Source of the DNA: an uncultured Acetatifactor sp.
GTDB lineage: Bacteria > Bacillota > Clostridia > Lachnospirales > Lachnospiraceae
DNA: 39,100 nucleotides
Assembly: GCA_910578995.1 (NCBI GenBank)
Contig: CAJTSY010000017.1
Coordinates: 1-39,100, forward strand
Reading direction: 5' to 3'
Within the stretch, counting starts at the first letter, position 1, and each line of letters opens with the position of its first letter. Positions 5,265 to 12,200 of the stretch are shown here, in pieces. The notes beneath the pieces were generated by a model. The model saw only the letters and a program-made list of their open reading frames with translations. It ran no database searches and was not told where the DNA came from. A program made the translations under genes and the position numbers.

Positions 5265-6854
5265 CTACAGCGGAACCATCTTCACTTCGCCTTCTTCCTT
5301 CACAAACTTACAGTAATGGTAATTATCCTTCACCAACCTGGATATCCCCCCTATCACAATGGTGGTATTGGGGAACACCTGCTCATTGATAACCACCCGG
5401 GCATCCTCCCTGCTCTCCATCATATCCTGCAGGGCCTGCCTGCGCGTATTCAGGCGCTCCAGTTCCGTCTTCTTCTCCTGAATCAGGGAAGCGACACTTC
5501 TCATATATCTCATCTGACTTTCGTTGTACTGGATGCCTTTCTTCTGTTTTTCCTTGAAATTGTTGTAGATGACCTCTGCCGCGTTCAGGGTCTTCTCCCT
5601 CTCCTCGATGGCAGTCGTTACATGCTCAAGCTGGGCTATCAGCAGCGGCTCCACGCCCACTTCAAGGGTGGTGGCCGTACTCATGCTGGCGCCCACGGTC
5701 TTGGCGATAATGGCATTGGCCGCCTGAACCCGGCCTCCCAGGATGATCCCTCTTCTTCCGTCCACCTTTACATCGCTTCCCGAGGACACCGTGCAGTGAA
5801 GAATGGCCTCCGTCTCCAGGAATCCCCCGGTGACAATCCGCGCATTCTCCAGGAATTTTACGATCACGTCGCCCCTGGCACGCAGATATCCCTTTCCCAT
5901 GCCGTTCATGCCCTTTGCGATGATGATATTGCCGCCGGCAATGATGGTGGCCCCTTCCACCAGGCCGTTTACCACCACATTCCCCCCGGCTTTCACTTCA
6001 AAGTTGGCGTCCACATTTCCGGCGATCTCAATGCTGCCGTCATAGCTGATGTTGCCCGTGGACACATTGACCCCTTTCACCTGGTATACGCTGGACACCA
6101 CTACCTTCTTGTCCGCAATGGACACATGTCCGTCCACCTGGGATATAATGGAAAGCTTATCCTCCGACAATTCGATATTTTTGCCGAACTTAAGGGTTTC
6201 CTTCTTTACCTCCTTGGGTTTTAAAGCTTTCCCGTAGACATCATATCCCACTTCTCCCGGCTGTTCCGGAATAATCCGTGCAAGCACCTGCCCCTTCCGG
6301 CACTGGTTAATGGTGGTCAGGTTGAAATAGTCCACCCGTCCGTCGTCCCTGTGGGCCGGCCGCTTATGCTGGTCTACGTTAAAGGAGTACTCTATCCGGG
6401 CGTCCTTCCCCATTACGGGCTTCCTGCCCCTGGCGATCAGCATATCGGTACAGTACAGTCCCTCTGTCCCAAAATGCTCCTGCAGGGCCGCGTCCTGGAC
6501 GCCGTATACAATATTTTTCCGCTTAATATCATCCAGGAAATTCCCCAGGGTCAGTCTCTTCCCCCCTTCGGAAGGCGGGATAAAGCGCACGGTGGCCATC
6601 ATGCCGTCCTCGCTGACCTCGAGACTGTAGGTCTCGTCGCATACGGGACAGTCCCCTTCCCCCAGATGGCAGATTCCGCTCTCCCCGAAATGAATCTGCG
6701 CCTCAATCCGCTTTTTATCATAGGTAATCCTCAGGTCATCCAGATACTTCCAGACTTCCTCTGTCCTGATCTCCTCTCCAAAGTCAACAGGCGGATATAA
6801 AGCGATACCATACCCATTAAAGTCATTCACCAACCGAAAGTAGCCATTCTGCAT
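5265..6854 (-). CDS. fapA: FapA/DUF342 family polymer-forming protein
   Basis: The 529-residue product belongs to the DUF342 family, named flagellar assembly protein A in some species. The N-terminal ~170 residues carry the DUF342 N-domain. Residues about 200-390 form repeated short beta strands with Gly turns (GNISYDGSIEIAGNVDANFE, then VKAGGNVVVNGLVEGATIIA), typical of a right-handed beta-helix that can polymerise. A coiled coil follows (about 405-485) and a short beta C-terminus. It has no signal peptide. It comes 17 bases after fliA. An unusual Cys/His group (C62, H63, C69, C72) sits in the N-domain. Its exact role in flagellar assembly is not established here. Confidence 0.8.
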   Translation of the reverse strand: MQNGYFRLVNDFNGYGIALYPPVDFGEEIRTEEVWKYLDDLRITYDKKRIEAQIHFGESGICHLGEGDCPVCDETYSLEVSEDGMMATVRFIPPSEGGKRLTLGNFLDDIKRKNIVYGVQDAALQEHFGTEGLYCTDMLIARGRKPVMGKDARIEYSFNVDQHKRPAHRDDGRVDYFNLTTINQCRKGQVLARIIPEQPGEVGYDVYGKALKPKEVKKETLKFGKNIELSEDKLSIISQVDGHVSIADKKVVVSSVYQVKGVNVSTGNISYDGSIEIAGNVDANFEVKAGGNVVVNGLVEGATIIAGGNIIIAKGMNGMGKGYLRARGDVIVKFLENARIVTGGFLETEAILHCTVSSGSDVKVDGRRGIILGGRVQAANAIIAKTVGASMSTATTLEVGVEPLLIAQLEHVTTAIEEREKTLNAAEVIYNNFKEKQKKGIQYNESQMRYMRSVASLIQEKKTELERLNTRRQALQDMMESREDARVVINEQVFPNTTIVIGGISRLVKDNYHYCKFVKEEGEVKMVPL

Positions 6855-6871
6855 AGTTTAATCTCCCCGTA

Positions 6872-7645
6872 TCAGATATTTGAAAGAATTCCCATGTAGT
6901 TCCCCATTTTTACCTTCATCTTCTTCAGCGCCCTGGTATGCAGCTGTGACACCCTGGACTCCGAAACTTCCAATATATTGCTGATTTCCTTCAGCGTCAG
7001 CTCTTCGTAGTAATAAAGCGTAATTACCTTCTGTTCCTTCTCCGTCAGAAGCTGCAGGGCCTCCCCCAGCATTTTCGCCAGTTCCTCCCTCTCTATCCGC
7101 TCTTCCGGTGCCTCAAAATGAGAAGTCGTATGCCTCCTGTAATCCTGTGAGATATCGCTCCCCTGTTCCATATACTCATTCAGGGAAACCAACCCCGTAA
7201 TCTTCATCTGGGACTGCCACTCCAGATATTCCTCACCAGAGATGCCGAGCCCTGCCGCCACTTCCTCATCCGTGGCCACGCGCCCGGTATTCTGCTCCAC
7301 TTCCCTGATAACAGCCTCGATTTTCTTCTGCTTCTGCCTGATCGTCCTGGGGATCCAGTCCATCTTCCGGATCTGGTCCAGAATCGCTCCCCGGATTCGC
7401 AGGCTGGCGTAAGTTTCAAACTTTACGTCCTTAAGGTAATCAAATTTATCTATGGCGTCGATCAGACCGAAAATGCCATAACTCACCAAATCCTCATATT
7501 CCACATTATAGCCCAGATACATGCTGAGCCTTCCCGCAACCACCTTTACAAGAGGAGCATATTCCAGAATCAACTGCTCTCTGGTTTCCGGTGATTTCAT
7601 TTTTGCATATTCCTGTAACAGTTTCTTCCTGCCCGCTTCATCCAT
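6872..7645 (-). CDS. fliA: RNA polymerase sigma factor for flagellar genes (sigma-28/SigD family)
   Basis: The 257-residue product has region 2 (EYAPLVKVVAGRLSMYLGYN, with DLVSYGIFGLIDAIDKFD and the -10-recognition part FETYASLRIRGAILDQIRKM), region 3 (about residues 105-150) and region 4 with the recognition helix LTLKEISNILEVSESRVSQL near the C-terminus. Sigma-28 directs flagellin, chemotaxis and other late genes and is held off by FlgM until the hook is complete. The gene has its own sigma-A promoter (7705-7733) within the operon, followed by a hairpin. The AAGGAGGA ribosome site lies rather far (about 12 bases) from the ATG. In B. subtilis sigD also lies at the end of fla/che, where position limits its expression. 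Confidence 0.95.
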   Translation of the reverse strand: MDEAGRKKLLQEYAKMKSPETREQLILEYAPLVKVVAGRLSMYLGYNVEYEDLVSYGIFGLIDAIDKFDYLKDVKFETYASLRIRGAILDQIRKMDWIPRTIRQKQKKIEAVIREVEQNTGRVATDEEVAAGLGISGEEYLEWQSQMKITGLVSLNEYMEQGSDISQDYRRHTTSHFEAPEERIEREELAKMLGEALQLLTEKEQKVITLYYYEELTLKEISNILEVSESRVSQLHTRALKKMKVKMGNYMGILSNI

Positions 7646-7670
7646 GAAATCCCAGCTCCTCCTTATCCAT

Positions 7671-7698
7671 AACGGTTCCCCGCCCTGCGGGAACTGTT
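7671..7698 (-). promoter_or_regulatory. Hairpin at the 5' end of the fliA transcript
   Basis: On the minus strand GTTCCCGC (7687-7694) pairs with GCGGGGAAC (7675-7683, one bulged G). A short outer AAC/GTT stem extends to 7698 and 7671. The first base of the outer stem coincides with the expected transcription start of the fliA promoter. No T-run follows, so it is probably a 5' stabiliser or processing site rather than a terminator. Confidence 0.5.
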
Positions 7699-7704
7699 AT
7701 CTGT

Positions 7705-7733
7705 ATCATACTGTCCGCTGCCAAATATGTCAA
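7705..7733 (-). promoter_or_regulatory. Internal sigma-A promoter of fliA
   Basis: A consensus TTGACA (7728-7733) and TATGAT (7705-7710) with an ideal 17-base spacer lie about 60 bases upstream of the fliA ATG, after the stop of the small membrane protein gene. This is the best sigma-A match inside the flagellar run. Confidence 0.8.
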
Positions 7734-7749
7734 GAGTAATTTTATCCCC

Positions 7750-8013
7750 TTACTCCTGTCCGTCGCCCTGGCCTTCCTCCTCTTCCGACTCCTTCTCTAT
7801 GACTTCTCCTTCTTCTTTCAGTTTCTCCTCATTCTGCATTTCAAAAAAATCCAGCGTCCACTTTAAAACGCTTCCCAACAGGTAAAAAACCAGCAATACC
7901 ACAAACAGGGCAAGCAGTTTGTCAAAAAGGGGATATCTCTCTATATATGTAATGATACATGTCACCGCACCGGCTGTCAGCATCAAAAGAAGCGGTAAAT
8001 TCTTCCTGTTCAT
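7750..8013 (-). CDS. Small two-helix membrane protein between cheD and fliA (87 aa)
   Basis: The start is taken at 8013 because of the GAGG ribosome site just ahead; the open frame runs on to 8151 inside cheD but without one. Residues 5-22 (NLPLLLMLTAGAVTCIIT) and 33-53 (FDKLLALFVVLLVFYLLGSV) are two membrane helices. The last ~28 residues are extremely acidic (EEGEVIEKESEEEEGQGDGQ). I recognise no named family. The placement 13 bases after cheD and before fliA suggests a motility or chemotaxis accessory. An inner-membrane hairpin with a cytoplasmic acidic tail is the likely topology. Confidence 0.65.
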   Translation of the reverse strand: MNRKNLPLLLMLTAGAVTCIITYIERYPLFDKLLALFVVLLVFYLLGSVLKWTLDFFEMQNEEKLKEEGEVIEKESEEEEGQGDGQE

Positions 8014-8026
8014 ATCTCGATCCTCT

Positions 8027-8524
8027 TCAGATAATCTTTTCGGGTTTTCCCACTGCACGAATATGGAAGGCGCCGGTTTCCGGGTAAAAGATAACCGTCC
8101 TGCCGTAGTTTGCACCTGTATCCTGGGCCAGGATTGGAATACGCAGGGCATTCAGCTTTGCCCTGGTGGCCTCCACGTTCCGGTTGCCCACCTGCGCCAC
8201 TGAGGCGCCGGAACCCGACCCCTGAAAATTGAACATTGTGGCGCCGCCGGCGATCTTTGCCACCATGCGGACGCGTCTTGCGCCCATACGCTCCAGCTGC
8301 CTCACCAGCTCTTCTATGCCTGTATCCGCAAATTTTGCAATATTATGCTGCCCCGTTGTTATCGCCTTACTGTCCGGCAGCATGATATGTACCAGTCCGC
8401 CAATTTTATTCATCGGATCCCTGATTGCAATACCAACACAGGAACCCAGCCCCAGAGTCATCACGCCGTTGGGGCTAACGCAGGTCTTCAGGTCTGCTAT
8501 TCCTACTTTGATTATTTCACTCAT
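8027..8524 (-). CDS. cheD: Chemoreceptor glutamine deamidase CheD
   Basis: The 165-residue product deamidates glutamines of methyl-accepting chemotaxis proteins and binds CheC, stimulating its CheY-P phosphatase activity. The catalytic triad is visible: T23, C29 (LGLGSCVG) and H46 (GGLVHIMLP). The T-C and C-H spacings (6 and 17) equal those of Thermotoga CheD (T21, C27, H44). The conserved AKIAGGATMF follows in the middle. It comes 51 bases after cheC. It is probably active. Confidence 0.95.
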   Translation of the reverse strand: MSEIIKVGIADLKTCVSPNGVMTLGLGSCVGIAIRDPMNKIGGLVHIMLPDSKAITTGQHNIAKFADTGIEELVRQLERMGARRVRMVAKIAGGATMFNFQGSGSGASVAQVGNRNVEATRAKLNALRIPILAQDTGANYGRTVIFYPETGAFHIRAVGKPEKII

Positions 8525-8575
8525 GAGCCACTTCCATGTCCTTTTTGTCCATTCCGTTTCCGGTGATGTATTCCG

Positions 8576-9199
8576 TTACAAGTCCACCGGCACCCCTAAT
8601 GCCGTAAGTATCTTCTCATAAGATTCCAGGTCCGGAATCAGTATGAAGTACCCGTCCAATGCCACCTCGTCATAAAACTGTGACTGTATCAGCAGGATCT
8701 TGTCGCCGTAAATTCCAAACTGTATGGCCGGCACGCTTAAAATAGCTCCTGCCATATCCACCGTAATTGCCGGGGGAGAAGGAACTACCTTCAGGTTCGT
8801 CATTGTGGACAGGGAATTGAGGTAGGCTCCGGTGATGATATTTCCCACCTCCTGCATGGCCGACATCCCCATTTCCGCAAACTCTTCGCCCTCCGGCATC
8901 ATTCCCATGGTAATTTTGCGGATAAGGTGCCTGGCACTTTCTTCCTCCACCATAAACATCATGCTTCCCGTGATGTCGCCTTCCACACCCAGAAACACGC
9001 CCGCCATGATCTGTTCCTCTCCGCCCATCAGGTCCCCCACCTCCGAAAACTCAAGGAGCCTTACCTGGGGAACCTTCATATCCACCTTGCACTGAAGCAT
9101 CTGGGACAGCGCTGTCATGGCATTGCCCGCCCCGATATTGCCGATTTCCCTCAGCACATCATAATAATTTTCAGAAACCTGCTCTAAGATTGCACTCAT
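8576..9199 (-). CDS. cheC: CheY-P phosphatase CheC
   Basis: The 207-residue product has the CheC/CheX/FliY fold with both pseudo-symmetric active sites: E18 and N21 in REIGNIGAGNA, and E117 and N120 in QEVGNIITGAY. It dephosphorylates CheY-P and partners with CheD in adaptation. No membrane segment is present. cheC and cheD remain together here although cheA, cheW and cheB are not in the operon. The other CheC-like phosphatase in the window is the N-terminal part of FliY. Confidence 0.95.
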   Translation of the reverse strand: MSAILEQVSENYYDVLREIGNIGAGNAMTALSQMLQCKVDMKVPQVRLLEFSEVGDLMGGEEQIMAGVFLGVEGDITGSMMFMVEEESARHLIRKITMGMMPEGEEFAEMGMSAMQEVGNIITGAYLNSLSTMTNLKVVPSPPAITVDMAGAILSVPAIQFGIYGDKILLIQSQFYDEVALDGYFILIPDLESYEKILTALGVPVDL

Positions 9200-9257
9200 A
9201 CGTCGCCTCTCCCACTTCCATTCTGCCCGTTATCCGGACTGTGCTGCAATACGCCGC

Positions 9258-9992
9258 TTATTCTGATGCATATTTCCGTTTCAGCCTGTTGCGCCGCTCT
9301 TCCTCAAAGATATATTTAATAATTTCCTCCCGAATGGTGGGATCCAGATCATAAAACTGCACCCGGTGCTCAAAGGTTCCCTTGCGGTTGTCAAGTTCGA
9401 TAGCGCTGATGACCCTGCTGATAACCTCATATTTCTTATGCTCCCCGTTATACATCAGGTGGTAACTGCAGTAGATCAGACTTCCCGGCTCATAGCGCTG
9501 GGTTGACAGAAAGCGCAGTCCGCCGCCGCTGATGTCCACGATGACGCTCTGCTTTAAGGGAAGTCCCTTGGACAGGGTGTAGGGCATCCTGCTCTCTATC
9601 GTCTGAACCTCCTCCTTCTCCAGATTACGGGTATTCATCTCCAGGGCGCATCCCAGACGGTAAAACTCCCTTCTCTGGTACTTGCGCAGGTTACTGGTCA
9701 TTTCCATCAACAGGATATAGGTATTGTTGCTTTTATACCTGTCGGTAATTCTGGCAAGACACTGAAACAGGCCGCTTGCCCCGTAAAATACCATGTCGTA
9801 CTCAGTGTCCACGGGAAGCAGAATCAGCTTGGTCTTCTCCATGGGCATCGTGATCTCGATGGTGTCCTCTGACTGGATATCGTGTACCGTGCTGTGGTAA
9901 ACCCTGCCCGCCTGGCCTGACTGCTCTTCATCCTCCCGCGCCACGGCCTGCAGCTCGATCTTATCCCCTACTGAAATAAATTTTGAAAACAT
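9258..9992 (-). CDS. YcgR-type PilZ protein, c-di-GMP-responsive flagellar brake
   Basis: The 244-residue product has an N-terminal YcgR-like beta-barrel domain (about residues 1-98) and a C-terminal PilZ domain (about 103-235). The c-di-GMP-binding residues are present: RRxxxR within RKYQRREFYR (103-112) and DISGGG (153-158). In B. subtilis the homologous DgrA/MotI binds MotA when loaded with c-di-GMP and halts rotation; YcgR does the same in enteric bacteria. The gene sits between flhG and cheC, the place held by cheB-cheA-cheW in B. subtilis. A direct motor role is inferred from family and position. Confidence 0.9.
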   Translation of the reverse strand: MFSKFISVGDKIELQAVAREDEEQSGQAGRVYHSTVHDIQSEDTIEITMPMEKTKLILLPVDTEYDMVFYGASGLFQCLARITDRYKSNNTYILLMEMTSNLRKYQRREFYRLGCALEMNTRNLEKEEVQTIESRMPYTLSKGLPLKQSVIVDISGGGLRFLSTQRYEPGSLIYCSYHLMYNGEHKKYEVISRVISAIELDNRKGTFEHRVQFYDLDPTIREEIIKYIFEEERRNRLKRKYASE

Positions 9993-10019
9993 AATACCAC
10001 CACCCTTTTTTTAATTCTT

Positions 10020-10895
10020 TTATCTTCTGCCTGCAATGATATGGGAGAAAAACGCCGCCATTCCCCGCCTGGGCTGGCGCTCTGCCTCCTCCTTATCCAA
10101 AAGCCTCCCCGCTATCCGCTCATAGGCCAACGTGGCCTTCGCTCCGGGATTATTCAGGGATACTGGCGTCTGCTGCATCACCGACTTCAACAGCTGCGCA
10201 TCCTCAGGCACACATCCCAGGTATAATATGGGTACTTTTAAATAACGTTCCACCACTGCATTCAATTTGTCGTATAGTACTTTTCCGTCCGTTTCCTTTG
10301 CCACTTTGTTGGCCACCAGCTTCACCTTTGTATTCTCGGCATCAAACCTCTCATGGCGGTATAAGGCTTTCAGCAGGGAATAGGAATCCGTTATGGATGT
10401 GGGTTCCGGCGTGGTCACCAGAAGGATCTCGCCGCTGGCCACCAGAAATTCCAGAACCGCATCCGAAATCCCTGCTCCCGTATCCACAATAATAATATCC
10501 GTCAGGGAGTCCAGCTGGGCCAGATTCTGAATGATGTAAGCCAGATAATCCCGGTTTAAATTGGACATTCCGGCGATACCGCTGCCTCCGGATATGAATC
10601 CCACTTCCATGGGTCCCCATGTAATAATGTCCGTAATCTTTTTCCCCTGGTAAATCAGATCGCACAGGTTATGCTTTGGCACTGCCCCAAACATGATCTC
10701 TATATTCGCAAGGCCGAAATCCGCATCCAGGATAATGACCCGCTTACCCATCTTCCTGAACTGGACCGCCAGATTAATGGAGGTGTTGGATTTGCCCACG
10801 CCGCCCTTGCCGCTGGTAACGGTTATCACCCGTGCCAACGGCTTCGGCTGCTGCCGGCCTGCTTTTAGGATACGTAATTGTTCTGCCTGATCCAT
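10020..10895 (-). CDS. flhG: MinD-like ATPase FlhG (YlxH/FleN), flagellar number regulator
   Basis: The 291-residue ParA/MinD family ATPase has the deviant Walker A SGKGGVGKS (28-36) and the switch ILDADFGLAN. Its N-terminal DQAEQLR (2-8) is the activation helix that stimulates the GTPase FlhF. The C-terminal region carries basic and hydrophobic residues fitting a membrane-targeting helix (about 275-291). FlhG limits the number of flagella and helps assemble C-ring parts with FliM/FliY. It comes directly after flhF. Confidence 0.95.
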   Translation of the reverse strand: MDQAEQLRILKAGRQQPKPLARVITVTSGKGGVGKSNTSINLAVQFRKMGKRVIILDADFGLANIEIMFGAVPKHNLCDLIYQGKKITDIITWGPMEVGFISGGSGIAGMSNLNRDYLAYIIQNLAQLDSLTDIIIVDTGAGISDAVLEFLVASGEILLVTTPEPTSITDSYSLLKALYRHERFDAENTKVKLVANKVAKETDGKVLYDKLNAVVERYLKVPILYLGCVPEDAQLLKSVMQQTPVSLNNPGAKATLAYERIAGRLLDKEEAERQPRRGMAAFFSHIIAGRR

Positions 10896-10936
10896 ATATT
10901 GCCTCCTGTTCCGGTCGCCGCAAATCCCTGCCTATT

Positions 10937-12199
10937 CTAATTCCTCTCCTGTCTGATACTGAGGATCTGCTTCACCGTCTTCTGCGGATTAAACTGTTCG
11001 ATATCGTTTGGTACATTCTGTCCGTTTGTCACAAAGGCTATGGGCGTGTCTGTAAACAGCTTCATATTCAGCAGGTTTCCCATGGCCGCAGTCTCGTCCA
11101 GTTTCGTGAAAATCAGCTGGAAATCTGCGATCCCGTCATAAGTCGCAACAATCTTAAGAAGATCCCGGTACTTTGTAGTGGCGGAAAGAACCAGAAAAGT
11201 CTGGCACTCCCCTGCCTCGCTCAGGGCCTGGAAAAGATTCTTCATATGCCCCAGCTGCTCTTCATTTTTATGAGAATGTCCCATTGTGTCTACAAACACA
11301 TAGTCATAATCATCAAATTCCTCAACAGCCCCTCGCACTTCCTCCTCCGAATAGATGACCCGGAACGGAACCTCCAGGATGTTGGCATAGGTCCGCAGCT
11401 GTTCCACTGCCGCTATCCGATAGGTATCCGCTGTGAGGAGCGCCACTTTCTTTTTTGCCTCCACTGTATAGCTGCTGGCGATCTTCGCAATGGTAGTGGT
11501 TTTGCCTACTCCCGTAGGTCCCATGAAGACCACAATCCTGGGCTTTCCCTCACCGGGCGTGATCCCCTGGGCCCTGCCGAATTTCAGTATCATTTTCTGG
11601 TACACATTTTCCAGTATATAATCAATGGGCAGATTCGACTGTCCTGACACATCCACATCATTCACGATCTGGTTGGCATATTTCTCGTCTACCTCGCTCT
11701 CCAGCATGGTATTGTACAGCAGCCTCAGAAAACGCTGCTGCTCTGTAATCTCCTCCCTTACTTCCTCCTCGGGTTTCTCTTCCTCAGCGCTCCCTTCTCC
11801 TGCAGCGCCTTCGTCCGCCCCCGAATCGTTCAGCCTTTCTTCCTCGCTCTGCTGAAAACGGTTTACCAGAAGAGCCTGAAGACTGTCCAGCCTCTTCTCG
11901 ATGGCGATCCTGTCCTCATTCATCAGGATGCTTCCGCCGCCCTCCTGCGCCGGTCCGACACTCTCCCCGGAAGATTTTTCCGCCGGGCGGGGGGTGCTCC
12001 CCCTCCGCACAGGCGCCACTGTGTCATTTTCCTCTTCCAAAGCAACGGTCACCTCTGTCTGCTTTGCCCGGAACAGGGCTGCCAACCCCTTCCTCTGCAC
12101 CGCCTTCACATTCATGATGACAACACCGCTGCCCAGTTCCTTCCTGGCAGCCTCCAGTGCTTCTTCTTCCGTTTTTGCCACAAACTTCTTAATTATCAT
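10937..12199 (-). CDS. flhF: SRP-like GTPase FlhF, flagellar placement
   Basis: The 420-residue product has the FlhF B-N-G layout: a basic N-terminal B domain (1-60), a variable acidic linker (60-150), the N domain (about 150-215) and the G domain (220-420). The P-loop GPTGVGKT is at 227-234 and TADTYRIAAVEQL at 256-268. FlhF recruits early flagellar proteins to the membrane in its GTP-bound dimer form. The G3 motif reads DTMGH (304-308) where SRP GTPases usually have DTAGR, an odd double change. It starts one base after flhA ends, so the two are coupled. Confidence 0.95.
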   Translation of the reverse strand: MIIKKFVAKTEEEALEAARKELGSGVVIMNVKAVQRKGLAALFRAKQTEVTVALEEENDTVAPVRRGSTPRPAEKSSGESVGPAQEGGGSILMNEDRIAIEKRLDSLQALLVNRFQQSEEERLNDSGADEGAAGEGSAEEEKPEEEVREEITEQQRFLRLLYNTMLESEVDEKYANQIVNDVDVSGQSNLPIDYILENVYQKMILKFGRAQGITPGEGKPRIVVFMGPTGVGKTTTIAKIASSYTVEAKKKVALLTADTYRIAAVEQLRTYANILEVPFRVIYSEEEVRGAVEEFDDYDYVFVDTMGHSHKNEEQLGHMKNLFQALSEAGECQTFLVLSATTKYRDLLKIVATYDGIADFQLIFTKLDETAAMGNLLNMKLFTDTPIAFVTNGQNVPNDIEQFNPQKTVKQILSIRQERN

Positions 12200-12200
12200 T

